From Streptomyces sp. H39-S7 (GTDB lineage Bacteria > Actinomycetota > Actinomycetes > Streptomycetales > Streptomycetaceae), in contig NZ_JAPVLU010000023.1 in the NCBI RefSeq assembly GCF_027158205.1, forward strand, positions 62,001-126,000: DNA of 64,000 bases. Direction: 5' to 3'. This document shows positions 1 to 8,700 of this stretch, one piece after another (the stretch's first letter is position 1; every line of letters begins with the position of its first letter). Under the pieces are notes generated by a model that did not search any database, was not told the origin of the DNA, and was given only the letters and a program-made list of their open reading frames with translations. A program made the translations under genes and the position numbers.

Positions 1-822
1 CTCGTACCGGAGATCCCGCGCAACGCCGAGCCGCGCACCGGGCTGTCGATGGGCGAGCACGCGGCCCTCACCGCCAAGCGGTGGGGCATCGCGCGCGAGG
101 CGCAGGACGTGCTGGCCGCGGCCAGCCACCAGCGGCTCGCGGCGGCGTACGAGCGCGGGCTGTTCGACGACCTGGTGACGCCCTTCCGCGGCCTGGACCG
201 CGACCAGAACCTGCGCCCGGACTCGACGGCCGAGAAGCTCGCGCGGCTGAAGCCGGTCTTCGGGGTGCGGGAGGGGGGCGCCACCATGACGGCCGGCAAC
301 TCGACGCCGCTGACGGACGGCGCGGCCGTCGTCCTGCTGGCGAGCGAGGAGTGGGCGGCCGCCCACGGACACGAGCCGCTCGCCTTCCTCACGGCCTACG
401 AGACGGCCGCCGTCGACTTCGTCGGCAATCCCGGGGGCGACGAGGAAGGGCTGCTCATGGCGCCCGCGTTCGCGGTGCCGCGCATGCTGGAACGGGCCGG
501 GTTCGCCCTCGGCGACTTCGACCTCTACGAGATCCACGAGGCGTTCGCCTCGCAGGTCCTGGCCACCCTCGCCGCCTGGGAGGACAAGGAGTTCTGCACC
601 GGGCGGCTGGGCCTGGCGGGCCCGCTGGGGACGGTGGACCGGGACCGGCTGAACGTGGCCGGTTCGTCGCTCGCCACCGGGCACCCCTTCGCGGCGACCG
701 GCGCCCGCATCGTCGCGACCCTCGCGACGCTGCTCGCCGAGCGGGGCGGCCCGGGGCGCGGGCTGGTCTCCATCTGCGCGGCGGGCGGCCAGGGAGTCAC
801 GGCCGTGCTCGAACGCCCGTGA
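1..822 (+). CDS. Thiolase (acetyl-CoA C-acyltransferase), 5'-truncated by the window edge
   Basis: The reading frame is open from the first base, so the N-terminus with the acylated cysteine lies outside the window. The visible 273 residues are the C-terminal half of a thiolase. They include the HEAFA motif (the NEAFA box of the family), the GHPFAATGAR histidine motif and the CAAGGQG motif, whose cysteine acts as the general base, close to the C-terminus. Thiolases of this type cleave 3-ketoacyl-CoA in beta-oxidation or run the reverse condensation. The neighbouring acyl-CoA ligases on the same strand fit fatty-acid use. The exact subfamily (FadA or FadI-like) cannot be fixed from half a protein. 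Confidence 0.9.
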   Translation, partial: LVPEIPRNAEPRTGLSMGEHAALTAKRWGIAREAQDVLAAASHQRLAAAYERGLFDDLVTPFRGLDRDQNLRPDSTAEKLARLKPVFGVREGGATMTAGNSTPLTDGAAVVLLASEEWAAAHGHEPLAFLTAYETAAVDFVGNPGGDEEGLLMAPAFAVPRMLERAGFALGDFDLYEIHEAFASQVLATLAAWEDKEFCTGRLGLAGPLGTVDRDRLNVAGSSLATGHPFAATGARIVATLATLLAERGGPGRGLVSICAAGGQGVTAVLERP

Positions 823-832
823 ATCCGCGCGA

Positions 833-862
833 CAACGCCCCGCACCGCAACGCCCCGCACCG
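833..862. repeat. Two tandem 15-bp units
   Basis: The unit CAACGCCCCGCACCG occurs twice head to tail with no mismatch in the 160-bp gap between the thiolase and the acyl-CoA ligase gene. No function is evident; it may be simple replication slippage. Confidence 0.6.
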
Positions 863-982
863 TCACGCTGCGAACCGCCCCACCCCGCCCCCCGCCGCTC
901 CGAACCGCCACTGCCGCCCTGACCGCCGCCGATCCGCGTAGCGCGAGCCGCCGTACGATTCCGCGAACCAGGAGAGCCCCTG

Positions 983-2884
983 ATGTCCCGTAAGAGCCCG
1001 ATACCGCCGCAACTCGTCGCCGTCGAACCGGATCTCGTCGTATCGGGCGGTTCGGTACGGCAGGCTTCCGTGCCGGCTCTCGTAGCGCCCGAGAGCGAGG
1101 GGAGTCTCGCGGACATCCCCTTCCGCAACGCCCTGGAGGCGCCGGACGAGGCCGTGCTCAGCCGCAAGGACGAGCGCGGGGCCTGGCGCGACATCACGGC
1201 TGCCCAGTTCCGCGACGAGGTGGTCGCCGTCGCGAAGGGGCTGATCGCCTCCGGGATGCGGCCCGGCGACCGGCTCGCGATCATGGCGCGGACGACGTAC
1301 GAGTGGACGCTGCTGGACTTCGCGGCCTGGGCGGCCGGACTGATCACCGTCCCCATCTACCCGACGTCCTCCGCCTCGCAGGCCGCCTGGATCCTCGCGG
1401 ACTCCGGCGCGGTGGCGTGCGCGGTGGAGAGCGTCGAGCAGACCCGGCTCATCAGCGGGCAGCGCCGCGAGCTGACCGGGCTGCGGCATCTGTGGCAGCT
1501 GGACGCGGGGGGCATCTCCCAGCTGATGGCCGAGGGGCGGGAGCTGCCGGACGTCCTCGTCAAGGGCCGGCGCGCCAACCTCGGACCCGACAGCGTCGCC
1601 ACGCTCATCTACACGTCGGGCACCACCGGACGCCCCAAGGGCTGCATCCTCACGCACGCCAATTTCTTCGCCGAGGTCGACAACTCGATCGAGCTGCTGC
1701 ACCCCGTCTTCAAGTCGGTGAGCGCGGAGCCCGCCTCGACGCTGCTCTTCCTGCCCCTGTCGCACGTCTTCGGCCGGATGGTCGCCATCGGCTGCCTGCG
1801 CGCCCGGGTCCGGCTCGGCCACGCCCCCAGCATCGCCACCGACGACCTGCTGGCCGACCTCGCCGGTTTCCGGCCGACCTTCCTGCTCGCGATCCCGTAC
1901 GTGCTGGAGAAGGTCTACAACACCGGCCGCGCGACCGCCGAGTCCATGGGCCGGGCATCCTCCTTCGACCGGGCCGCCACCATCGCGCGGCGGTACGGCG
2001 AGGCCCTGGAGGCGCAGCAGTCCGGCACCGGGCGCGGGCCCTCGCTCGGGCTGCGGGCCGCCCACGCGCTCTACGACCCGCTCGTCTACCGGCGCATCCG
2101 CGCCGCGCTCGGCGGCAAGGTCCGGTACGCGATCTGCGGCGGCTCACCGCTCGGCCGCCGCCTGGCCGCGTTCTACGCGGGCGCGGGCGTCACGATCTTC
2201 GAGGGGTACGGGCTGACGGAGACCACGGCCGCCGCCACCGTCACCCCGCCGCTGCGGCCCCGGCTCGGCACCGTCGGCTGGCCGCTGCCCGGCGCGGCCG
2301 TGCGGATCGCCGACGACGGCGAGGTGCTGCTCACCGGCAACATGGTGTTCGGCGGCTACTGGAACGGCCGGGTCGGGGCCTACCACCCGGTGGACGGCGG
2401 CTGGTTCGCCACCGGTGACCTCGGTGAGCTCGACGCCGAGGGATATCTGACGATCACCGGCCGCAAGAAGGAGATCATCATCACCGCGGGCGGCAAGAAC
2501 GTCGCCCCGGCTCCGCTGGAGGACCGGCTGCGGGCGCACCCCCTCGTCGGGCAGTGCATGGTCGTCGGTGACAACCGCCCCTACGTGGCGGCGCTCATCA
2601 CCCTCGAACCCGACGGCCTCAGCCACTGGCGCCGGATGCACCACCGCGACGGAGTCCGTACGGCGCAGCTCGCCGAGGACCCGGAACTCCTCGCGGAGAT
2701 CCAGCACGCGGTCGACGACGCGAACGAGTCGGTGTCGCGGGCCGAGTCGATCCGGCGCTTCAGCGTCCTGCCGGTGGAGTTCACGGAGGACTCGGGGCAC
2801 CTGACGCCCTCGATGAAGCTCAAGCGGACCGCGATCGCACGGGACTTCACGAAGGAGATCGACGAGATCTACCGCAAGCGGTGA
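983..2884 (+). CDS. Long-chain acyl-CoA synthetase (FadD15-like AMP-forming ligase)
   Basis: A 633-residue member of the ANL adenylating superfamily, expected to activate a fatty acid with ATP and then form the acyl-CoA thioester in the cytoplasm. The P-loop-like motif TSGTTGRPKG is at residues 211-220. The YGLTETTAA motif is near residue 408, and the hinge region GYLTITGRKKE is near residues 484-494. The C-terminal LTPSMKLKR segment holds the family lysine. Length fits the FadD15 group. The ATG at 983 is preceded by AGGAG with 8-nt spacing. It follows the thiolase on the same strand after 160 bp. A paralogue starts at 5463. Substrate chain length cannot be read from the sequence. Confidence 0.92.
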   Translation: MSRKSPIPPQLVAVEPDLVVSGGSVRQASVPALVAPESEGSLADIPFRNALEAPDEAVLSRKDERGAWRDITAAQFRDEVVAVAKGLIASGMRPGDRLAIMARTTYEWTLLDFAAWAAGLITVPIYPTSSASQAAWILADSGAVACAVESVEQTRLISGQRRELTGLRHLWQLDAGGISQLMAEGRELPDVLVKGRRANLGPDSVATLIYTSGTTGRPKGCILTHANFFAEVDNSIELLHPVFKSVSAEPASTLLFLPLSHVFGRMVAIGCLRARVRLGHAPSIATDDLLADLAGFRPTFLLAIPYVLEKVYNTGRATAESMGRASSFDRAATIARRYGEALEAQQSGTGRGPSLGLRAAHALYDPLVYRRIRAALGGKVRYAICGGSPLGRRLAAFYAGAGVTIFEGYGLTETTAAATVTPPLRPRLGTVGWPLPGAAVRIADDGEVLLTGNMVFGGYWNGRVGAYHPVDGGWFATGDLGELDAEGYLTITGRKKEIIITAGGKNVAPAPLEDRLRAHPLVGQCMVVGDNRPYVAALITLEPDGLSHWRRMHHRDGVRTAQLAEDPELLAEIQHAVDDANESVSRAESIRRFSVLPVEFTEDSGHLTPSMKLKRTAIARDFTKEIDEIYRKR

Positions 2885-2908
2885 AGCACGGCAGGGGAGC
2901 GTGCCGAC

Positions 2909-2940
2909 GCCGGCCGGGCCGGGGGACCGGTCCGGCCGGC
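2909..2940. terminator. Hairpin between convergent ligase and lipase genes
   Basis: Arms GCCGGCCGGGCC (2909-2920) and GGTCCGGCCGGC (2929-2940) pair over 12 bp with one G-U wobble and an 8-base loop. It lies 24 bp past the ligase stop and 23 bp from the lipase stop, so it could serve both. There is no clear U-tract, as is common for Streptomyces terminators. Confidence 0.6.
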
Positions 2941-2962
2941 GACGGGCGCGGGCCCGGCGGAA

Positions 2963-4168
2963 TCAGCAGTTGCCCGCCGTGGGGTGGCCGGCGAAGCGGT
3001 CGGCGAGCCACTCCATCGCGAAGGGGGACCCCGCGATGGCTCCGGTGATGTGGCCCAGCGGCATGGGCTGCCACTGGACGTCGACGCCCTTCGCGCACCA
3101 GTCGGAGCGCAGCTGCTGCCCCACGGTGTAGGGGATCAGCTCGTCGACGACGCCGTGGTAGAGGTAGACCGGGGCGTCGGGCCCGTGGGTGCCCAGCGTG
3201 TCGGCGCGCAGCGCGCTCTGCCAGTCGGCCTGGTGGAGCGGGTTGCTGGTGGTGACCTGGTCGATGCGCTGGAAGAGGCCGGCGATGGCGTCGATGGCGA
3301 CGCACTGCGTCCTGACGATGTTCACCATCGACCGGCCTCTGGCGTTCAGGTACTTGGCGAGGTCGAGGGCCGGGTACGCGGCGTCGTGACCGACGGCCGA
3401 GGCGAGGATCAGGCCGGCGCCGACACCGCCGTTGTTGAAGTCGGCGACCTTGAGGAGGTCGGCGGGGACGCCGCCGGTGGCGGTGCCCTTGACGTTCAGG
3501 TCGGGTGCGTAGGAGTCGTGGATCTCGGCGGCCCAGCTGGAGGCCTGGCCGCCCTGGGAGTAGCCCATGATGCCGACGGGCGTGTCGGCGTTCAGACCGG
3601 TGCCGGGCAGCCGTTCGGCGGCGCGGGCGGCGTCGAGCATGGCCTGTCCCTCGGCCCGGCCGACGGTGTACGTGTGGGTGCCGGGGGTGCCGAGGCCCTC
3701 GTAGTCCGTGACGGCGACGGCCCAACCGCGCAGCAGCGCCTGCCAGATGAGGCTGCCCTCGGCGGTGGTCCCGGTGGGGAAGCCGGCGGAGGGCGCGCAG
3801 CTGTCGGCGAGGCCGACGGTGCCGACGGCGTACGTGACGAGGGGGCGCTGTCCGGTCCGGCCGTCGCGGGGGACGAGGACGGTGCCGGAGACGGTGGTGG
3901 GCGCGCCGGTGGCGGTGGTGGACCGGTAGTGGATCTTCCAGGCCTTGGTGTCCGTGGGGACGAGGGGATTGGGCATGAAGCGGGTCTGCTGGGCGCTGAC
4001 CAGGTCGCCGGGCTGTCCGGCGGCGGTGGCATCGGTGGCGGTGGTGGGGGTGGCCTGCGTGTCCGCCGAGGCCTGGGCCGGGGCCGTGGCGGTCAGCGCG
4101 GTCGTCAGTGCGAGGGCGGCCAGGGCCGCGGGAACGATGTGCCGGATGCGTCGTACGGTGCTCTGCAC
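2963..4168 (-). CDS. Secreted lipase, alpha/beta-hydrolase fold (LIP family)
   Basis: This 401-residue protein starts with a clear signal peptide: RR-containing n-region, hydrophobic core at about residues 11-29, and a likely cut after A-S-A at 33-35. The nucleophile elbow is GYSQG with Ser204. Candidate acid and base are Asp342 (in VDELIP) and His373 (in LGHITG), which gives an intact triad. This layout is that of secretory lipases of the fungal/actinobacterial LIP family, which hydrolyse triacylglycerols outside the cell. The GTG start is preceded by GGGAGAG. It is transcribed in the same direction as the AraC regulator upstream, which could control it. The flanking acyl-CoA ligases could activate the released fatty acids. 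Confidence 0.85.
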   Translation of the reverse strand: MQSTVRRIRHIVPAALAALALTTALTATAPAQASADTQATPTTATDATAAGQPGDLVSAQQTRFMPNPLVPTDTKAWKIHYRSTTATGAPTTVSGTVLVPRDGRTGQRPLVTYAVGTVGLADSCAPSAGFPTGTTAEGSLIWQALLRGWAVAVTDYEGLGTPGTHTYTVGRAEGQAMLDAARAAERLPGTGLNADTPVGIMGYSQGGQASSWAAEIHDSYAPDLNVKGTATGGVPADLLKVADFNNGGVGAGLILASAVGHDAAYPALDLAKYLNARGRSMVNIVRTQCVAIDAIAGLFQRIDQVTTSNPLHQADWQSALRADTLGTHGPDAPVYLYHGVVDELIPYTVGQQLRSDWCAKGVDVQWQPMPLGHITGAIAGSPFAMEWLADRFAGHPTAGNC

Positions 4169-4293
4169 TGCGGCTCTCCCATCGATTCGGTGGAAGGTGT
4201 GGGGTACAGGGACCGTAGTGACTTACGGGTAGGTCCGGCGCTGACCACGCCGCTCACCTTTGCTGACCCGGAATCGCATTCACTCCAAGGGGT

Positions 4294-5346
4294 TCATGCC
4301 GGGGGCTCATGCCAGGGCTCCGACGCCGGAGGGCGCGTCCCGGGGGCCGCGTGGCGGTACGCGCCCGGGGTGGTCCCGGTCCAGCGGCGGAAGGCCCGGT
4401 GGAACGCGGTGTCCTCGGAGAAGCCGAGCCGCGAAGCGAGCTGGGCGATCGGCTCGTGCCCCTCGCGGAGCCCGGCGATGGCCGCGTCCTTGCGGACCGA
4501 GTCCTTGAGCTGCTGGAAGGACGTCCCCTCGGCCGTCAGCCGGCGGCGCAGGGTCGCGGGGCTGACCGCGAGCCGCGCCGCGATCTCCGGGGCCTCCGGC
4601 AGCCGGGTCCGGGTGGTCAGGGCGCGGGCCATGGTGCGCCGGATCTGCTCGGTGACGGTGGTGCCGTAGTCGCGCCGGCTGAGCAGGTCGGCGGGGGCCC
4701 GGCGCAGCAGTTCGCCCAGCGCCGTCTCGTCCTGGATGAGCGGCGCGGCGAGCCAGTGCGCGTCGAAGGCGGCACCGGTGTGCTGCGCACCGAAGCGGAC
4801 CGGGCAGCCGAAGAGCAGGTCGTACTCGGCCCGGTGCGGCGGCGCCCGGTAGGCGAACTCGGCCTGCAGCAACGGGATGCGGCTGCCGACGAGCCAGCTG
4901 GAGAGCCGGTGCCAGATCACGACCAGGCACTCGGCGAGGAAGTGGTCCGGGTCGTCGGCCAGGTCGCCGAGCACCGTGAAGTGCGCGACGCCGGCCGAGG
5001 CGTCGACGGCGAGGGCGGGACCGCTCGGGAACAGCCCGTAGAACCGCACCGCCCGGTCCAGCGCGGCGCCCAGGTCCCGGCCGCCCAGCGCCGTGCAGCA
5101 CATCATGGCGAAGGAGCCGCGCGGGCTGGGCGCCGGGCCGAGGCCGAGGAACTCGTCGTTCGTGGCCTGGTGCAGTTCCCTGACGAGGCGGCTGAACTGG
5201 GTGTCGGTCACCCGGGCCCGGTCGTCGCCGAGCAGCAGGGGTGCGATCTGGGCCCGTTGGAGCAACGGGGCGGTGTCGATGCCGAGCCGCTGCGCGCCGC
5301 GTAACGCCGCTCTGACCCGGTGCACCGTGATCGTATGCGTGCCCAT
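4294..5346 (-). CDS. AraC-family transcriptional regulator with arabinose-binding-like N-domain
   Basis: About 350 residues. The N-terminal two thirds resemble the effector-binding domain of the OruR/VirF-like AraC subgroup (Arabinose_bd type). The C-terminal third, from about residue 230, carries the double helix-turn-helix, with the second helix region ending in FSEDTAFHRAFRRWTGTTPGAYR. The ATG at 5346 is preferred over an in-frame TTG nine bases upstream; neither has a strong Shine-Dalgarno. It is divergent from the second acyl-CoA ligase (117 bp between starts) and lies upstream of the lipase on the same strand. It is therefore a reasonable candidate local regulator of lipid use. The effector is unknown. 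Confidence 0.85.
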   Translation of the reverse strand: MGTHTITVHRVRAALRGAQRLGIDTAPLLQRAQIAPLLLGDDRARVTDTQFSRLVRELHQATNDEFLGLGPAPSPRGSFAMMCCTALGGRDLGAALDRAVRFYGLFPSGPALAVDASAGVAHFTVLGDLADDPDHFLAECLVVIWHRLSSWLVGSRIPLLQAEFAYRAPPHRAEYDLLFGCPVRFGAQHTGAAFDAHWLAAPLIQDETALGELLRRAPADLLSRRDYGTTVTEQIRRTMARALTTRTRLPEAPEIAARLAVSPATLRRRLTAEGTSFQQLKDSVRKDAAIAGLREGHEPIAQLASRLGFSEDTAFHRAFRRWTGTTPGAYRHAAPGTRPPASEPWHEPPA

Positions 5347-5462
5347 GACACTCAACGGTGGTGCAGCTGAGCGGCAGGGTCAACCCGTGTGACGGTTCGT
5401 GTCATCTTCGTGCGGCCTCGTGCTTCATAGCGTCAGGGCTACACGACCAAGGGAGGCGCGCG

Positions 5463-7274
5463 ATGGGCACCATGGCACCGCAGACCGATCGGCCAGGGAC
5501 GCTGGCGCTGACAGCGGAATGGGTGGCGGAACGGCACGGCGACAGTCCCGCACTGCGCTTCCGCGTCGGCGGCGGTTGGCGCGACGTCACCTTCACGGAA
5601 CTGCGCGACACCGTACGGCGGGCCGGCTGCGGGCTCATCGCCCTCGGTGTGGAGCCCGGTGACCGGGTGGCGATCCTGTCCGAGACCCGGCCGCAGTGGA
5701 CGTACGCGCACCTCGCCGCGCTGGCGGCGGGCGCCGTCGTCGTACCGGTCTATCCGACGGCCGGGGACGAGGAGGTCACCTGGGTGCTGAGCGACTCCGG
5801 CGCCTCCGTCATCCTCTGCGAGGACGACCGGCAGGTCGCCAAGGCCGAACGGCTGCGGGGCGGGGTGCCGAGCCTGCGGCGGATACTGCCGCTGCACGCC
5901 CTCGACGGCCTTGCGGAGGGCTCGACGGGGACGGCGGCCCCGCTCGACGACGGCCTGCTCGCCGAGCTGCTGGCCCGTGCCGAGTCGCGCAAGCCCGAGG
6001 ACGTGGCGTCCATCGTCTACACCTCCGGCACCACCGGTATGCCCAAGGGCTGCCGCCTCACCCACGGCAACTTCGGCGCGGTGCAGGACGCCACCGTGCC
6101 GCACATCGACGGCGGCCTGCCCGGCGACACGACGTATCTGTACCTGCCGCTCGCCCATCTCCTGGCCCAGCTGATCCAGTTCACGACGCTGCTGGTCGGC
6201 GGGACGCTGTGTTTCTTCGGCGGGCGGATCGAGAACATCGTCGCCGAACTGACCGACGTCAGGCCCACCCACCTGCCGTCCGTGCCACGGCTGTTCGAGA
6301 AGGTGCACGCGCAGGTGCTGGCGCTCGCGGAGTCGCAGGAGGGCGGCAGGGAGCGGTTCGAGGCGGCCATCGCGCTCGGTGTGCGCGCGGCCGAGCTGCG
6401 GGAGCGCGGCGAGGAGCTGCCGCCGGAGCTGCGCGAGGCCTACGACGCCGCGGACGCCGCCCTGTTCAGCCTGGTCCGGGCCGCCTTCGGCGGCCGGCTG
6501 CGCTGGGCGACCACCGGAGGGGCGCCGATCGCCCCGCAGACCATGGCCTTCCTGCGGGCCTGCGGCCTGGGCGTCCTGGAGGGGTACGGCATGACGGAGT
6601 CCGGTGGCGTCATCGCCGTCAACCACGCCTCCGACTTCCGGCACGGCACGGTCGGCCGGCCGATCGACGGCTGCGAGGTGCGGATCGCGGACGACGGGGA
6701 GGTGCTCGCCAGGGGCGCCAACGTCTTCCCCGGCTATCACCACAACCCGGACGCGACCTCCGAGACGCTGGACTCCGACGGCTGGCTGCACACCGGGGAC
6801 CTCGGCGCGCTCGACGCCGACGGCTATCTGACGATCACCGGCCGCAAGAAGGACATCGTCATCACCTCGGCCGGCAAGAACCTCACCCCGACCCAGATCG
6901 AGTTCGCCATCCAGCAGTCCCGCTACGTGTCCCGGGCGGTGATGATCGGCGACCGCCGCCCGTACCCGGTCGCGGTGATCACCCTGGACCCCGACGAGAT
7001 CATCGGCTGGGCGTCCCGCACCCGGCAGGTGCTGGGCGCCCGCCCGACCCGGCACGCCGCGGTGCACGCGCTGGTGCAGGAGGTGGTGGACGCGGCCAAT
7101 GAGCAGGTCGCCCGCCCGGCGCGGATCCGGGCGTTCGTGATCCTCGACGAGGACCTGTCGGTGGAGTCGGGCGAGCTCACACCGACGCTGAAACTCCGCC
7201 GCTCGGTCGTCGAGGAGCGGTACCGGGACCGGATCGACGCGCTCTACGCGGAGGCCGCGCCGAGCGTGCGGTAG
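5463..7274 (+). CDS. Long-chain acyl-CoA synthetase (FadD15-like), paralogue of the 983 gene
   Basis: 603 residues from the ATG at 5463, which has GGGAGG 8 nt upstream; a longer frame exists but lacks initiation signals. Motifs of the AMP-forming ligases are intact: YTSGTTGMPKG at 186-196, YGMTESGG in the middle, GYLTITGRKKDIVIT for the hinge, and LTPTLKLRR at the C-terminus. It shares the domain order and many identical stretches with the ligase at 983-2884, so the two are paralogues flanking the lipase and AraC genes. It probably activates long-chain fatty acids for degradation or lipid synthesis. The divergent AraC gene suggests specific control. Confidence 0.92.
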   Translation: MGTMAPQTDRPGTLALTAEWVAERHGDSPALRFRVGGGWRDVTFTELRDTVRRAGCGLIALGVEPGDRVAILSETRPQWTYAHLAALAAGAVVVPVYPTAGDEEVTWVLSDSGASVILCEDDRQVAKAERLRGGVPSLRRILPLHALDGLAEGSTGTAAPLDDGLLAELLARAESRKPEDVASIVYTSGTTGMPKGCRLTHGNFGAVQDATVPHIDGGLPGDTTYLYLPLAHLLAQLIQFTTLLVGGTLCFFGGRIENIVAELTDVRPTHLPSVPRLFEKVHAQVLALAESQEGGRERFEAAIALGVRAAELRERGEELPPELREAYDAADAALFSLVRAAFGGRLRWATTGGAPIAPQTMAFLRACGLGVLEGYGMTESGGVIAVNHASDFRHGTVGRPIDGCEVRIADDGEVLARGANVFPGYHHNPDATSETLDSDGWLHTGDLGALDADGYLTITGRKKDIVITSAGKNLTPTQIEFAIQQSRYVSRAVMIGDRRPYPVAVITLDPDEIIGWASRTRQVLGARPTRHAAVHALVQEVVDAANEQVARPARIRAFVILDEDLSVESGELTPTLKLRRSVVEERYRDRIDALYAEAAPSVR

Positions 7275-7295
7275 CCGGGCCGCGCCGGGAAAGGC

Positions 7296-7325
7296 AGGAG
7301 CCCCGCACCACGGTGCGGGGCTCCT
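7296..7325. terminator. Perfect 14-bp hairpin between convergent genes
   Basis: Arms AGGAGCCCCGCACC and GGTGCGGGGCTCCT pair perfectly around a two-base AC centre. It sits 22 bp after the acyl-CoA ligase stop and 27 bp from the cold-shock gene stop, so it is likely a bidirectional terminator. The plus side is followed by a short T-rich run (TGGTCGTGCTTTT). Confidence 0.85.
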
Positions 7326-7352
7326 TGGTCGTGCTTTTCGGCGACTCGGTGA

Positions 7353-7556
7353 TCAGACCGGGGTCACGTTCTCCGCCTGGGGGCCCTTCGGGCCCTGGGT
7401 GACGTCGAAGTTGACCTGCTGGTTCTCCTCGAGGGAGCGGAACCCAGCGGCGTTGATCGCGGAGTAGTGAACGAAGACGTCGGGGCCCCCGCCGTCCTGG
7501 GCGATAAAGCCGAAGCCCTTTTCAGCGTTGAACCACTTCACGGTTCCGGTAGCCAT
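7353..7556 (-). CDS. Cold-shock domain protein (CspA family)
   Basis: A 67-residue single cold-shock domain. It starts with the family hallmark TGTVKWFNAEKGFGFI and contains RNP1 (KGFGFI) and RNP2 (VFVHY), the aromatic residues that stack on single-stranded RNA or DNA. Such proteins act as RNA chaperones, some cold-induced and others constitutive in Streptomyces. A near-perfect Shine-Dalgarno AAGGAGGG lies 4 nt before the ATG. More than 100 bp of AT-richer non-coding DNA lies upstream, consistent with a long 5' leader of the kind csp genes use for temperature control. It is convergent with the ligase gene and divergent from mqnA. Confidence 0.95.
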   Translation of the reverse strand: MATGTVKWFNAEKGFGFIAQDGGGPDVFVHYSAINAAGFRSLEENQQVNFDVTQGPKGPQAENVTPV

Positions 7557-7812
7557 AAAGCCCTCCTTGGGCCCAAAGGGTTGCCCTGCTCCAGAACCTG
7601 CAACTGCGAAGTCTGAAAACTACAAAAGCCTACGGGGTCACATGCTCCGCAGGCTCTGTACTGCAAGGGAAACCAAACTGCAACTTGCGAGGAGAGTAGC
7701 ACGCAGGTTCAGGGGTGGGGAAGGGTCTCAAGATCGGCCTTTTGAGGCCCTCCCAGGGGTGGTTCCGCCGCCCGCTCACAAGATCCGCAAGGACCAGGAC
7801 TAGCCTCCTGAT

Positions 7813-8664
7813 GTGGACAAATCTGCATCTGACACCGAAAGCGGCCGGACCCGTCCGCGGGTCGGCCACATCCAGTTCCTGAACTGCGTGCCCCTGTACT
7901 GGGGGCTTGCCAGGACAGGAGCCCTCCTCGATCTGGAACTGACCAAGGACACCCCGGAGAAACTCAGCGCCCAGCTGGTGCGCGGGGACCTGGACGTCGC
8001 GCCCGTCACCCTCATGGAGTACCTGCGGCACGCCGGCGAACTGGTGGCGCTCCCCGACATCGCCGTGGGCTGCGACGGCCCCGTCATGTCCTGCGTCATC
8101 GTGAGCCAGCTGCCGCTCGACCAGCTCGACGGCCAGCGGGTCGCCCTCGGCTCCACGAGCCGGACCTCCGTGCGCCTCGCCGAGCTGCTGCTCACCGAGC
8201 GGTTCGGGGTGACCCCCGACTACTACACCTGCCCGCCCGACCTGTCGCTGATGATGCAGGAGGCGCAGGCCGCCGTCCTCATCGGCGACGCCGCCCTGCG
8301 TGCCTCCCTGCACGACGCGCCCCGGCTCGGCCTGCAGGTGCACGACCTGGGCCAGATGTGGAAGGACTGGACGGGGCTGCCGTTCGTCTTCGCCGTCTGG
8401 GCTACCCGCCGCGACTACTTCGCCCGCGAGCCCGAGGCCGTCCGCGAGGTGCACCGCGCGTTCCTCGCCTCCCGCGACCTGTCGCTGGAGGAGGTCGAGA
8501 AGGTCGCCGAGCAGGCGGCCCGCTGGGAGGCCTTCGACTCCGAGCTGCTGAGCAGGTACTTCACGACGCTCGACTTCTCCCTCGGGGCCGAGCAGCTCGC
8601 CGGCATCGCCGAGTTCGCCCGGCGCGTCGGCTTTCCCAAGGAGGCGCGCGTCGAACTGCTCTGA
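7813..8664 (+). CDS. mqnA: Chorismate dehydratase MqnA, first step of the futalosine menaquinone pathway
   Basis: 283 residues from a GTG. It opens with VGHIQFLNCVPLYWGL, the typical N-terminus of MqnA, a periplasmic-binding-protein-like fold that dehydrates chorismate to 3-[(1-carboxyvinyl)oxy]benzoate in the cytoplasm. Conserved stretches around LVRGDLDVAPVTLMEYL and LIGDAALRA also fit. There is no signal peptide, as expected. The presence of mqnC at 25127 and menG at 32659 supports use of the futalosine route. mqnB, mqnD and mqnE are not in this window. The gene is divergent from the cold-shock gene and convergent with the type VII ATPase gene, which ends 36 bp away. Confidence 0.93.
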   Translation: MDKSASDTESGRTRPRVGHIQFLNCVPLYWGLARTGALLDLELTKDTPEKLSAQLVRGDLDVAPVTLMEYLRHAGELVALPDIAVGCDGPVMSCVIVSQLPLDQLDGQRVALGSTSRTSVRLAELLLTERFGVTPDYYTCPPDLSLMMQEAQAAVLIGDAALRASLHDAPRLGLQVHDLGQMWKDWTGLPFVFAVWATRRDYFAREPEAVREVHRAFLASRDLSLEEVEKVAEQAARWEAFDSELLSRYFTTLDFSLGAEQLAGIAEFARRVGFPKEARVELL

Positions 8665-8700
8665 CGCCCGCCCCCTCCCGCACGGCCGCTGCGTCCGCCC

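Noticed and set aside
863..2065. Minus-strand frame of 400 codons opposite the first acyl-CoA ligase
   Set aside because: Antisense to a gene with intact adenylation motifs; product has Gly/Arg/Asp/Val bias and no recognisable domain.
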